NCBI GenBank assembly: GCA_028692715.1
Contig: JAQUWU010000001.1
Location: forward strand, 1-64,000
Direction: 5' to 3'
DNA length: 64,000 nucleotides
Source: Paludibacter sp.
GTDB taxonomy: Bacteria; Bacteroidota; Bacteroidia; Bacteroidales; Paludibacteraceae
The translations under genes and the position numbers were made by a program. Shown piece by piece: positions 43,061-52,595 of this stretch. How positions within the stretch are numbered: position 1 is the stretch's first letter; each line of letters starts with the position of its first letter. Below the pieces are notes generated by a model. The model was not told where the DNA came from, searched no databases, and saw nothing but the letters and a program-made list of their open reading frames with translations.

Positions 43061-44170
43061 ATGAACTACACTCAACCTTATCTTCAAAAATATAAAGGCA
43101 AAGATACCCGCCACGATTGTCCATCATGCAAAGCTAAACTTAGTTTCACGCAGTATTTAGATGGCAACACACATAAACCCATTCATGACAATGTTGGTAA
43201 ATGCAACCGCGAAAGTAAATGCGGTTATCATTACACCCCAAAACAATATTTCATGGATAATCCTCTTTTTCCCTCTCCTGTGGAGAGGGCTGGGGTGAGG
43301 TCGCTTACTCCTTCCCTTAGGGTAGGTTGGGTGGGGTCGGACGCCTCGCCTAAAAAACTCCCCTCTACTCAAGGAGAGGGGCCGGGGGTGAGGATCGGTA
43401 CAATCCCCTTCAGGTTCGTTCAAAAATCCGCCAGCTACAAAAGTAATTTTGTACGCTTTCTCTTTGAACACTTCTCTGACGAACAAATACAAAACGTAGT
43501 TGAAAATTATGCCTTGGGAGCAACCAAAACTAAAGAAGTAATCTTTTGGCAAATAGATATTACAGGTAAAGTTCGCACCGGCAAAATTATGAAATACAAT
43601 TCTGAAACTGGAAAACGAATAAAACATCAAAGTGGTGCAATTGATTGGGTGCATAACAAATTAAAAAAGTCAGGTAATATATCGGAAGACTTCAATTTAC
43701 AACAATGTTTCTTTGGAGAACATCTCCTAACAATATATCCCAATAAGCCGGTTGCAATTGTCGAAAGCGAAAAGTCTGCCATTATTGCCAGTTGTATTAT
43801 TCCTGATCTGATATGGCTTGCAGCCGGAAACATAAACGGATTATCTATTGAAAAATGCCAGATATTGAAAGGACGAGATGTAATATTATATCCCGACTTG
43901 GGAGCTTATGAAAAATGGAGTATAAAAGCAATTGAAATACAAAAACTTTGTAATTGTAAGATGTCAGTTTCTTTGATTTTAGAAGATGAAGCAACCAGCA
44001 ACGACAGAGATAATGGGTTAGATATTGTCGATTATATTGTTGCAGAACTAAAATCAAAGAAAACAATTCCGAATATTCAAAGTTGGTTTAGTCCAATTCT
44101 ACAGTCTATGATTGAAACAAACAAGGCTTTATTGATACTCTTAAACAACCTAATACTTGAAGAAATTTAA
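43061..44170 (+). CDS. DUF6371-type zinc-binding primase-like protein with an in-frame repeat insertion
   Basis: 369 residues. The N-terminus has a zinc-finger pattern: HDCPSCKAKLSF then KCNRESKCGYHYTPKQYF, as in CHC2-type/DUF6371 proteins of Bacteroidota elements. A TOPRIM-like region (KPVAIVESEKSAIIAS, then DVILYPDLGAYEKW, about 225-285) supports a primase-like role. Between them, residues about 70-111 (PSPVERAGVRSLTPS and so on) are encoded by the palindromic repeat 43270-43393 and have no relation to the family, so the repeat was tolerated in frame. Whether the protein works is unknown. It is the last gene I can assign to the element on this side. Confidence 0.75.
   Translation: MNYTQPYLQKYKGKDTRHDCPSCKAKLSFTQYLDGNTHKPIHDNVGKCNRESKCGYHYTPKQYFMDNPLFPSPVERAGVRSLTPSLRVGWVGSDASPKKLPSTQGEGPGVRIGTIPFRFVQKSASYKSNFVRFLFEHFSDEQIQNVVENYALGATKTKEVIFWQIDITGKVRTGKIMKYNSETGKRIKHQSGAIDWVHNKLKKSGNISEDFNLQQCFFGEHLLTIYPNKPVAIVESEKSAIIASCIIPDLIWLAAGNINGLSIEKCQILKGRDVILYPDLGAYEKWSIKAIEIQKLCNCKMSVSLILEDEATSNDRDNGLDIVDYIVAELKSKKTIPNIQSWFSPILQSMIETNKALLILLNNLILEEI
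43270..43393 (+). repeat. Palindromic repeat inserted in frame in the primase-like gene
   Basis: Three hairpins: CCCTCTCC-TGT-GGAGAGGG (43271-43289) with tail CTGGGGTGAGG, CCTTCCCTTAGGGTAGG (about 43311-43327), and CCCCTCT-ACTCA-AGGAGAGGGG (43360-43381) with tail CCGGGGGTGAGG. Base composition is much richer in G and C than the gene around it. Related short hairpins occur at 23629 and 63141. Confidence 0.7.
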
Positions 44171-44265
44171 AAGTATAATGATTATTCAAAGGTTATCACT
44201 TCAATTAAATTTTCATAAAAAGCAATAATAACAACTACCAAATACAACTAAATAAAAAAAATTAT

Positions 44266-44273
44266 TACTTTTG
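44266..44273 (+). promoter_or_regulatory. -7 element upstream of the ECF sigma gene
   Basis: TACTTTTG matches TAnnTTTG and lies 32 bases before the sigma-factor ATG. No clear TTTG box is seen at the -33 position, so confidence is moderate. Confidence 0.45.
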
Positions 44274-44304
44274 TATTCATTGAAAAATCACACGAGAGAT
44301 CATT

Positions 44305-44904
44305 ATGTCAATCAAAAAGATAGATGAAAATGTAATACGGAATATTGCAAAGGGCGAAGAAAAAGCTTTTTCTTTGCTTTATGACTGCTATTACACCTAT
44401 CTTAATACTGTTGCTCTTTGTTACATCTTTAATAGAGACGTAGCAAACGAGATAGTAAATGATGTATTCATAAACGTTTGGCATAAACGGACTAAATTAG
44501 CCTACCCTATACATTTTTACCTTGTTCAGTCTGTAAAAAATGGCTGTTTGAACCATATCCGCTCTCAACGCACAAATGATCGCGTATTGAACGAACACAA
44601 AAAACAGTTGTTGGATTTTCAGGAGGACTATATCTTGTCAAACCCAACGCCACTTCAGTATGTAGAAACTCAGGAAATCGAAAAAGAAGTAGTGAATGCA
44701 ATAGCTCAACTACCTGAAAAGTGCAGAATCATTTTTGAACAATATCTGTTTAATGGAAAATTACCCGACGAAATAGCCAAAGATCTTTTAATTAGTGTTA
44801 GTACGGTAAGAGTACAACTAAAAAATGCTATGGATAAATTAAGGATATCCCTGAATCATCTTATTTGTGTTTTCATATTTATTTTTCTTATCAACACGTT
44901 TTAA
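44305..44904 (+). CDS. ECF RNA polymerase sigma factor
   Basis: 199-residue ECF sigma-70-family protein. Region 2 is GEEKAFSLLYDCYYTYLNTV with DVANEIVNDVFINVWHKR. Region 4 is AIAQLPEKCRIIFEQYLF then LLISVSTVRVQLKNAMDKLR. A short hydrophobic C-terminal tail (VFIFIFLINTF) is common in Bacteroidota members and may place it at the membrane. It is followed 33 bases later by a FecR anti-sigma gene and then SusC/SusD. This is the transport-sensing arrangement: substrate binding to the SusC STN domain relieves the anti-sigma. Confidence 0.93.
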   Translation: MSIKKIDENVIRNIAKGEEKAFSLLYDCYYTYLNTVALCYIFNRDVANEIVNDVFINVWHKRTKLAYPIHFYLVQSVKNGCLNHIRSQRTNDRVLNEHKKQLLDFQEDYILSNPTPLQYVETQEIEKEVVNAIAQLPEKCRIIFEQYLFNGKLPDEIAKDLLISVSTVRVQLKNAMDKLRISLNHLICVFIFIFLINTF

Positions 44905-44937
44905 CCAAACCTTTTTATATCGATATATATTTATAGC

Positions 44938-45954
44938 ATGCAAAGCGAAGACAAAAATTTTGAAGATCTAATGATTGATTATCTTTCGGGAAACATTTCC
45001 GAATCGAATCAACAATATCTGTCTGATCTTATAAAATCGAACGATAATCTCAAAGTTCGGTTTAATGAGATGCTTAAGTTACGTGCCATTTCTTTTGTCC
45101 CAGTTATCGAAGCAGAGAAGCAGGCTAATTACAAGAAAATATTAGAACAAATCAATGACACTCCAACTATAAATATATCTCGTACATGGATGTCAGGTTT
45201 CAAGAAAATTGCGGCAATTATCACTTTGATAATTTCTGTTTCTGTTGCGTCGTTTTATATATATAAAGATCTTACGTCACCAGCCGACAATACATTTTGC
45301 TACCAGACTTTCTCTCCGGTAGGTTCACAAACTAAAATAATTCTTCCCGATGGCACGGTAGTCTGGCTTAATTCAGGATCTTCATTAAAATACAATCGGT
45401 CATTTGGGAAAGAGAACAGGGAAGTAGCACTTTCAGGTGAAGGGTATTTTGAAGTTTCAAAGGATAAGAAAAAACAGTTTATAGTTCATACGGGCATGTT
45501 AGATGTTAATGATATTGGGACTGTTTTCAATGTAAAGGCTTATAAAGATGAAAAAGAAATTATTGTAAATTTGATTGAAGGAGCAGTAAACATATCTTTA
45601 CCGGATACTAAAAAATCAGTTCCTTTACTTATGAAACCCAATGAAAAATCAGTTTTCAATAAGCTCACAAAGAGAATTGAATTATTTGAAACCGATGCTT
45701 CTCGTTCTGCTTTATGGACTACCGGTAGACTTTGTTTTGTTGATGCAACCATCGAGCAAATCTCTAAAGATTTGGAACGCAAATATAATGTAAAAATTAA
45801 AATTGCAAATGAAAAAATCAAAAAGGAGCTTTTTTCCGGAAGTTTAAATTTAAACCTCTCACTCAAAGAAGTCCTCTCTTATATTGATGTGGACAAAAAA
45901 TTTAAAATAAATCAAGTTGGTGATACAATATTTGTAGGTATTAAACAACAATAA
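44938..45954 (+). CDS. FecR-type anti-sigma factor 1
   Basis: 338-residue single-pass inner-membrane protein. The N-terminal cytoplasmic domain (1-85, DLMIDYLSGNISESNQQYL) would hold the sigma factor, with a transmembrane segment at about 90-108. The periplasmic FecR domain (about 118-215) contains VGSQTKIILPDGTVVWLNSG, and the C-terminal DUF4974 domain (about 260-335) contains LCFVDATIEQISKDLERKYN and LFSGSLNLNLS. It is adjacent to the sigma gene, so these two are the natural pair. About half its residues are shared with the second FecR 400 bases downstream. Confidence 0.92.
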   Translation: MQSEDKNFEDLMIDYLSGNISESNQQYLSDLIKSNDNLKVRFNEMLKLRAISFVPVIEAEKQANYKKILEQINDTPTINISRTWMSGFKKIAAIITLIISVSVASFYIYKDLTSPADNTFCYQTFSPVGSQTKIILPDGTVVWLNSGSSLKYNRSFGKENREVALSGEGYFEVSKDKKKQFIVHTGMLDVNDIGTVFNVKAYKDEKEIIVNLIEGAVNISLPDTKKSVPLLMKPNEKSVFNKLTKRIELFETDASRSALWTTGRLCFVDATIEQISKDLERKYNVKIKIANEKIKKELFSGSLNLNLSLKEVLSYIDVDKKFKINQVGDTIFVGIKQQ

Positions 45955-46356
45955 TAAATTAAGCATACTAATTTCTGAAACTATTTTTTATGTTTGTTTA
46001 TTTCATTAAATTAGTAATTCCATGTTAGCACTTTCCCTTTTTAAAAAATAATAATATGTAGCCTAAACGATTTCATATCGAAATGTGTATTTATATAAAA
46101 GGAGTAATAGACATCACTCCAATATGTTTCTGTATTACATGTTATTTGAAATTTTTTGTTGTTTATTGATTTATGTTCACTATCCATCCTGTTATTGGTT
46201 TTTTTAAGGTTCGAAAGAATGTTTGATAATAAAAATCAAACATTTTTTCATTTTTTTTTGGAGAAGAACAAAAAAATACAAGAATAGCCTAAACGTTTTT
46301 AAGTCGAGATGTGTATTTAGTTATAGAGAGCACTAAAAAGCAATCTAAATAATCTA
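45955..46356. other. Intergenic region with a 45-base direct repeat
   Basis: 402 bases between two FecR genes, no open frame of note. Two copies of a segment starting TAGCCTAAACG and containing TCGA(A/G)ATGTGTATTTA lie at 46059-46103 and 46285-46329. Spacing is about 226 bases. They may be promoter-like elements or leftovers of a deletion/duplication that removed a second SusC/SusD pair. Confidence 0.5.
46059..46329 (+). repeat. Two direct copies of a 45-base motif before FecR 2
   Basis: The copies at 46059-46103 and 46285-46329 share TAGCCTAAACG, then a variable 9-10 bases, then TCGA, ATGTGTATTTA and TATA. The second ends about 28 bases before the FecR 2 start codon, the position of a leader or promoter. 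Confidence 0.5.
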
Positions 46357-47367
46357 ATGCTTGACAGATCACAACAATTCGAGAAACTAATGATGGATCA
46401 TTTATCGGGGAATATTTCCGATAGTGAAGAAGATGTACTATTAGACATTCTCAATTCTGACCACAAGTATAAAGCACTTTACAATGAAATGGCAAAAACT
46501 AGAGCCATTTCTCTAATTCCACTTATTGAATCTGAAAAAGCATCAAACTACAAACTTTTATTAAAACATATAAATAACGGTTTGCTCTCATATAGCCGAC
46601 CTAATTTAATGCAATACTTTTTTAAAATTGCAGCTATCGTCATTTTCGTACTTTCCACTTCCATTTCTACATATTATGTATATACTGAATATAACTCAAG
46701 AAACAATGAATTGAGTTACGAAACTTTTGTCCCACATGGTTCACAATCAAAAGTCATTTTACCAGATGGTACAGTTGCATGGTTAAATTCCGGTTCCACT
46801 CTGAAATACAATAATTTGTATGGTAGCAAAAGTAGATCTGTTCACCTCACAGGCGAAGGATATTTTGAAGTTCAGAAAAATCCTAAAAAACCGTTTTTGG
46901 TATATGCCAACAAAATCAAGATAAAAGTTTTGGGTACTGTATTTAATGTTCGTGCATATTCGAATGAAGCCTCAGTTGTAGTCAACTTACTGGAAGGTAA
47001 AGTAGACATCTCACTTGATATTACCAACCCAACAAAAATCGTAAGTTTATTACCAAATAAAAAAATGGTTTACAATAAGCTTAATAATACAATAGCTGCT
47101 TATAAAACAGATGCTGCAAGGTCGGCAACATGGACTACTGGTAAACTTTGTTTTGTAGATGCATCGCTGGAAGATATTTCAAAAGATTTGGAACGAAGAT
47201 TCGATGTTCGGATCATTATTAGATCTAAAAAAAATAATGCTGAATTATTTTCAGGCAGTTTGAATTTAAATCAACCTTTAGAAAATATTCTAGAATACAT
47301 CGATGTAGACAATAAATATACTAAAATTTATAATGGTAAAACAATATGTATAACATCTAAAAATTAG
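46357..47367 (+). CDS. FecR-type anti-sigma factor 2, with no sigma partner of its own
   Basis: 336 residues with the same domain order as FecR 1: N-terminal sigma-binding region (FEKLMMDHLSGNISDSEEDV), transmembrane segment at about 90-107, FecR domain (HGSQSKVILPDGTVAWLNSG) and DUF4974 (LCFVDASLEDISKDLERRF). It directly precedes SusC. Duplicated anti-sigmas with only one sigma gene are unusual. It may share the sigma factor at 44305, or it may be what remains of a second regulatory cassette. Its N-terminus differs enough from FecR 1 that it could bind another sigma factor elsewhere. Confidence 0.9.
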   Translation: MLDRSQQFEKLMMDHLSGNISDSEEDVLLDILNSDHKYKALYNEMAKTRAISLIPLIESEKASNYKLLLKHINNGLLSYSRPNLMQYFFKIAAIVIFVLSTSISTYYVYTEYNSRNNELSYETFVPHGSQSKVILPDGTVAWLNSGSTLKYNNLYGSKSRSVHLTGEGYFEVQKNPKKPFLVYANKIKIKVLGTVFNVRAYSNEASVVVNLLEGKVDISLDITNPTKIVSLLPNKKMVYNKLNNTIAAYKTDAARSATWTTGKLCFVDASLEDISKDLERRFDVRIIIRSKKNNAELFSGSLNLNQPLENILEYIDVDNKYTKIYNGKTICITSKN

Positions 47368-47466
47368 CAACACATGAGCACAAACTTGTCAGGTTAAAAG
47401 AATATTGAACCGAAAATACAACAATTAAAAAAAACTTTAGGTCAAAAATAACTAAAAAAAATCAAA

Positions 47467-50400
47467 ATGAGAGGAAAATTTTTAATTAGGATGCAAATTC
47501 CCCTAAAACTTTGTAAGTCTTTTTCTAAACGGGCTTTATTGCTAACAATTGCATATTTCACGTTCGTTTTAACTATCTCTGCCCAAGAGAAGAAAATAAC
47601 AATTAAACAAACAAACAAACAATTAAGCGAGATTTTAAATGAAATTGAATCTAAAAGTGGATACTCATTTCTGGTTCGTAGTTCAGATTTGAATTTGAAG
47701 CAAATTGTTTCTATTGATGCAAAAAACTTAATTATAACCGAAATACTTTCAATCTTATTCAAAAACAAAGGAATTAATTATGAAATCAATGGAAAGAACG
47801 TCTCGATTTATATACCACAAAAATCAATTGACAAATCTGACTTACAAAAAGAATCAAAAAATGTATTCGGTACGGTAACTGATGAAAAAGGTGTCCCAAT
47901 TATTGGTGCCAGTATCATAATAAATGGGACAACAAAAGGTACTATAACAGATGTAAATGGAACTTTTTCTTTAGAAGTTCAAAGTGACTCTAAAATAAAA
48001 ATATCATATATCGGTTATCTTTCAAAAGAAGTGGCAATAAATAATCAGGATAGATTAACGATAACACTAATAGAAGATACTAAAGCCTTAGAAGAAGTTG
48101 TGGTAATTGGCTATGGCAGCATGAAAAAGATAGATTTGACTGGTGCCGTTACATCTGCAAATATTAATGCTTTCAAGGAATCACCCAATGTATCCATTAT
48201 GCAGTCACTACAAGGCTCAGTACCGGGTCTTAATATAGGACAAGTAAATGAAGCTGGTGAGAACCCTAGCTTTACCATTCGTGGTCAGAATACATTTAAC
48301 GCAGGTAATACTGGGCCACTTATCGTTGTAGATGGTATAATTTATAAAGGAGGCATGAATGATCTGAACCCTTCTGATGTTAAATCTGTAGATATATTAA
48401 AGGATGCCAGCTCTGCATCAATTTATGGTTCACGAGCAGCAAACGGTGTTATTTTAATTACAACTTTATCAGGAGAAGCGAAAGCCGGAAAACCTGTTAT
48501 AACCTATTCTACCTCATATTCAACTCAAGATCCTGTAAACATATTAAGACCTTTAAATAGGGAACAATGGATAACAAGAATTAAGGATGCTGTATGGGAT
48601 AAGGCTTATCTCGCTCCCGATTACATTACTCCCAATCCGAATTTCAACATTGAATCTGAGTGGGTTGCTGAGGAAATTAAACAGGGTTATGTAAACGGAA
48701 CTGACTTCAATTGGTTGGATGCAGCTACGCAAACTGGACATACAAAAAACGACTTTTTGAGCATCAGCGGTAAAAATCAGGGTAGTACTTACTATATTTC
48801 GTTAGGTATTACTGACCAATTGGGATATATCATGAATGATAAATTTAAAAGATATACTGGCAAAATAAATATAGAAAACAAGATTAACAAATGGCTAAAT
48901 ATTGGTGTCCAAACCAATGTCAATTTTGGGGATTACAGTGGAATGACTCCTACTATGGGTGACATTATGCGTATGTCACCTCTTACATCTCCCTATGATC
49001 AAAATGGAGTTTTGATAAGACAACCTATGGGTCAGAATGTTCCAAATCCTTTTCAACCAACACAAATTAATGATCTAAACACAAAGATAAGCCTTTTCGG
49101 GAATCTGTATGCAGATATAAATATACCATTTATTAAAGGTCTTACATATCGGATAAATTATTCACACAATTATCGTACTGCAGATAGATTCCAAACTGAT
49201 CCGAACGCATCTAACTATCAAGGATCGGCAAGTAAATATAACGAGAGTGAATATGACTGGACCTTAGATAATATTCTTACTTATAACAGAACTTTTAATG
49301 TTGATCATAAAGTGCTGTTAACGTTAGTGTCTGGGAGAGAAGAGAGTCAATTTGAGACGACCAGTGCGAGTAATTCTGTATTTCCGAATTTGGACTTAGG
49401 TTATAATAATCTGTCTGTAGGGTCGAACCCTGAAGTATTATCTACTGCATGGGATGAATCTAGCCTTTATTATATGGGAAGAGCACATTACAGCTATAAA
49501 AACAAATACCTCGGTACTTTTACGCTTCGTCGTGATGGATTTTCCGGTTTTTCTGAAACCAAAAAATTTGCAATATTTCCATCAGCAGCTCTTGCTTGGA
49601 TTATAAGTGAAGAAAAATTCATGCAGAATAAACCTCTTACAATTGAGTTTTTAAAACTTAGAGCGTCTTATGGTCAAACGGGTAACCGTACAGCAGGGCG
49701 ATACAGTACGCTTGCAAAAGTAACGGCCAAAACAGCTAATGGATATATATATGGAGATGACGGTAATGTTACTGTTGGACAAAATGTAACTTCCATATCA
49801 AACAGCGACTTACAATGGGAAACAACTCTAGGTACTAACCTTGGTATTGATTTCAGTATTCTCAAAAATAGAATAACAGGTAATATTGAGTATTATAACA
49901 CCAATACCAGTAATATATTATACAACCGAAATCTTCCTTATGCATCCGGATTCTCAACAATAACCTATAACATTGGACAGATACACAACCAAGGTATGGA
50001 GTTCAGTATTAATACTATTAATATTAAAACGAATGATTTTCGTTGGGAAACAACATTTAATTTTTCAATCAATCGAAACAAAGTTATTTCTATTGTTGGA
50101 AAATGGAATGATGCTAATCAAGACGGAATTGAAGATGACCAAATATCTAACTCGTTGTTTATCGGGGAACCACTCAATGCAATTTACTCTTATAACATAA
50201 CAGGTATTTACCAACTTGGTGATCCTAATATTCCTGCGGGTTACAAACCGGGACAATACATTGTGACAGATTTGAACGAAGATGGATTAATTACTACAGC
50301 AGACCGGAGTATAATTGGTTACAAAGATCCAAATTACCGTTTCAGTTTAGCAAATACTTTCAAGTACAAAAACTTCTCTTTATTTGTTTTTATCAATTCA

Positions 50401-50799
50401 GTTCAAGGTGGTAAAAATTACTATATGGCGTTAAACGACCCTTCATCTTGGGGAGGTAGCACTGCGACAACCAACAGTAATGCTGTAGCTTGGGATTACT
50501 GGACACCTGCGAATCCAAACGCAAAATACCAACAATTATTCTATCCTACTCCTGTTGCAAATTCCAGAATTCAAGACAGAAGTTTTATCAGATTACAAAA
50601 TGTTTCACTTTCTTATCAGTTTGATAATAAAATCTTAAAAAAAATTGGTATTCAGAATTTGAAATTATATGTTAGTGGTCAAAATCTTTATACTTTGACA
50701 AATTGGGAAGGTTGGGATCCGGAAACCGGACAAGGATGGGGAGCAAATGGTTCTCCTGTCCTTAGAAGTTTTACTGCCGGACTTGATGTAAGTTTTTAG
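47467..50799 (+). CDS. SusC-type TonB-dependent transporter with STN domain
   Basis: 1110-residue outer-membrane active transporter. The signal peptide ends near residue 39 (LTISAQ). An STN (secretin/TonB N-terminal) domain lies at about 43-115, the part that talks to FecR anti-sigmas, so uptake and gene induction are linked. A CarboxypepD_reg-like domain covers about 132-205 (VFGTVTDEKGVPIIGAS), and the TonB-box-like EEVVVIGYGSMKK comes just after. The plug is at about 220-340 (LIVVDGIIYKGGMNDLNP, ILKDASSASIYGSRAANG) and the 22-strand barrel from there, ending with aromatic residues (GLDVSF). It pairs with the SusD gene 20 bases downstream. Substrate unknown. Confidence 0.95.
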   Translation: MRGKFLIRMQIPLKLCKSFSKRALLLTIAYFTFVLTISAQEKKITIKQTNKQLSEILNEIESKSGYSFLVRSSDLNLKQIVSIDAKNLIITEILSILFKNKGINYEINGKNVSIYIPQKSIDKSDLQKESKNVFGTVTDEKGVPIIGASIIINGTTKGTITDVNGTFSLEVQSDSKIKISYIGYLSKEVAINNQDRLTITLIEDTKALEEVVVIGYGSMKKIDLTGAVTSANINAFKESPNVSIMQSLQGSVPGLNIGQVNEAGENPSFTIRGQNTFNAGNTGPLIVVDGIIYKGGMNDLNPSDVKSVDILKDASSASIYGSRAANGVILITTLSGEAKAGKPVITYSTSYSTQDPVNILRPLNREQWITRIKDAVWDKAYLAPDYITPNPNFNIESEWVAEEIKQGYVNGTDFNWLDAATQTGHTKNDFLSISGKNQGSTYYISLGITDQLGYIMNDKFKRYTGKINIENKINKWLNIGVQTNVNFGDYSGMTPTMGDIMRMSPLTSPYDQNGVLIRQPMGQNVPNPFQPTQINDLNTKISLFGNLYADINIPFIKGLTYRINYSHNYRTADRFQTDPNASNYQGSASKYNESEYDWTLDNILTYNRTFNVDHKVLLTLVSGREESQFETTSASNSVFPNLDLGYNNLSVGSNPEVLSTAWDESSLYYMGRAHYSYKNKYLGTFTLRRDGFSGFSETKKFAIFPSAALAWIISEEKFMQNKPLTIEFLKLRASYGQTGNRTAGRYSTLAKVTAKTANGYIYGDDGNVTVGQNVTSISNSDLQWETTLGTNLGIDFSILKNRITGNIEYYNTNTSNILYNRNLPYASGFSTITYNIGQIHNQGMEFSINTINIKTNDFRWETTFNFSINRNKVISIVGKWNDANQDGIEDDQISNSLFIGEPLNAIYSYNITGIYQLGDPNIPAGYKPGQYIVTDLNEDGLITTADRSIIGYKDPNYRFSLANTFKYKNFSLFVFINSVQGGKNYYMALNDPSSWGGSTATTNSNAVAWDYWTPANPNAKYQQLFYPTPVANSRIQDRSFIRLQNVSLSYQFDNKILKKIGIQNLKLYVSGQNLYTLTNWEGWDPETGQGWGANGSPVLRSFTAGLDVSF

Positions 50800-50819
50800 T
50801 AATCAAATAAAATAAAGTT

Positions 50820-52514
50820 ATGAAAAAAAATCAATTTAAATTAATAGCATTATTTGCACTAACAATGTTTGTTCTGCATTCGTGCGATGAACAGGCGATA
50901 TTAAAAGAAACCCCATTAGACTTTTATAGCCCGGAAAACTCATATACAAAACCGGAGCATTTCGATTTAGCGGCTTCTTATATTTATAACATTTGTAGAA
51001 ATACATTCTATAATAACGATTCTAAAAATGGTTATTCGCTTATGGCTGGAACAGATTACATGAGAGATGGCAGAAATGACGGTTCTTTCAGCATCGGTGA
51101 TTATCGTCTCTTTGTTCCTACATCAAGTCAAGCACTATATTGGTGGCAACATCTCTATGAAATTATTTCATGTTCAAATATTATTATTGATAGAATTCAG
51201 CCTGTTGAATATCCCACAGAAAAAGAAAAAAAAGCTGTGATTGCTGAAGCAGTATTCTTTAGAGGATTCTGTTACAGGGGATTGGCTAATATTTATGGAG
51301 GTGTACCTCTTACAGTGCATGAGGTCAAAACTGTAAAACTTGATTTTGTACGTGCAACAAGAACAGAGACTTATCAACAATCAGCCAACGATTTGAAATT
51401 CGCAGCTGAAAATCTCCCTGAAAAAAAAGACGTTAAAAATATTGGACGTGTTAATCGTACTGCAGCATATCATTTTTTGGCAGAGGTATACTTGTCATTG
51501 GGGAAAAATGATAGTGCAATATGGGCAGCTAATAAAGTACTGCAAGACCCAAATTTCAGTATAATGACGCAACGGTTTGGTACGAGAGTTTCACCAACAT
51601 CTGGAAGTGGATACTCAACTAGTGCAGGTAATTCATATTGGGATCTTTTTCAAATGAAAAACCAAAATTCACCTGAAAATAAAGAAGCGATTTGGGTAGT
51701 TCAAATTGAACCTGATGATGGTCGCCTAGGCACCGGAAATTATAAACCGGAAAGAATTTTCGGCCCTGTTTACTACTCTATGAAGGATCCCAAAGGTGTT
51801 GCAGGATTTATAGGACCAACTACCAAAAATGGTGGAAGGGGTGCTGCTTACCTGGGTCCAACTGATTATTTTGTGAATGGACTATGGACTAGTGACTGGG
51901 ATAATGATCTTAGAAATCTTGAACCTAACATGATAAGGGACTACTTGTATGATAATCCTGCTTCGACGTATTTTGGAAAAAAAGTTAGTGAGAATCCTGG
52001 ATATGTATATGATACTAAGTATTATTTCTATCCTATAATGTCAAAGACTTCACAACGGGGAGACGAACCAACTTTTCTTTACGCAACTCCGGCTGATCAA
52101 GCAATAGGTCTATTAAACGCAAGTGCATCAAAAACATACCATGACTGGTATTATGCAAGGGTAGCTGAGACTTATCTAATTCGTGCTGAAGCATATTTGG
52201 CAAAAGATATGAAACCTGAAGCTGCCAATGATATAAATACCGTGAGAGCAAGGGTAAACGCAAAACCTGTGTCTTCTAATGATGTTACAATAGATTATAT
52301 TTTGGATGAAAGACTTCGTGAGTTAGCTTATGAAGAGCCCAGAATGATGACTCTAGGTAGACTTGGAAAAATATATGATAGGGTAAGGTTGTACAACAGT
52401 GGAACTGAAGGAACTACTGTTGCTCCTAGAAATAATTTATTCCCTATTCCTTACAACGAGATTGAAAGAAACACAGGAGCAGTTTTAGAACAAAATCCAG
52501 GGTATACTAATTAA
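50820..52514 (+). CDS. SusD-type surface glycan-binding lipoprotein
   Basis: 564-residue lid of the SusCD complex. The lipoprotein signal has Cys22 in VLHSCDEQ. An N-terminal SusD-like helical domain with TPR-like repeats carries YEIISCSNIIIDRI and EAVFFRGFCYRGLANIYG. The C-terminal RagB/SusD domain ends typically at RNNLFPIPYNEIERN and EQNPGYTN. An acidic DEQ motif after the Cys is compatible with surface export. It is followed by a 14-base perfect hairpin. Confidence 0.95.
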   Translation: MKKNQFKLIALFALTMFVLHSCDEQAILKETPLDFYSPENSYTKPEHFDLAASYIYNICRNTFYNNDSKNGYSLMAGTDYMRDGRNDGSFSIGDYRLFVPTSSQALYWWQHLYEIISCSNIIIDRIQPVEYPTEKEKKAVIAEAVFFRGFCYRGLANIYGGVPLTVHEVKTVKLDFVRATRTETYQQSANDLKFAAENLPEKKDVKNIGRVNRTAAYHFLAEVYLSLGKNDSAIWAANKVLQDPNFSIMTQRFGTRVSPTSGSGYSTSAGNSYWDLFQMKNQNSPENKEAIWVVQIEPDDGRLGTGNYKPERIFGPVYYSMKDPKGVAGFIGPTTKNGGRGAAYLGPTDYFVNGLWTSDWDNDLRNLEPNMIRDYLYDNPASTYFGKKVSENPGYVYDTKYYFYPIMSKTSQRGDEPTFLYATPADQAIGLLNASASKTYHDWYYARVAETYLIRAEAYLAKDMKPEAANDINTVRARVNAKPVSSNDVTIDYILDERLRELAYEEPRMMTLGRLGKIYDRVRLYNSGTEGTTVAPRNNLFPIPYNEIERNTGAVLEQNPGYTN

Positions 52515-52542
52515 TCACTAAATTTATTTACAACTCTGTAGA

Positions 52543-52574
52543 ACAGCATGTTTTGAAAAATCAAAACATGCTGT
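52543..52574 (+). other. Perfect hairpin after SusD without a T-run
   Basis: ACAGCATGTTTTGA / TCAAAACATGCTGT with a 4-base A loop. The following bases (ACAGAACTTTC) are not a U-tract, so partial termination or 3'-end protection of the susCD message is more likely than full termination. Confidence 0.65.
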
Positions 52575-52595
52575 ACAGAACTTTCATTACCTAAA

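Noticed and set aside
43157-43654. 165-codon open frame on the minus strand
   Set aside because: It is the reverse shadow of the primase-like gene and its palindromic repeat; the plus-strand frame has family motifs and continuous coding sense.
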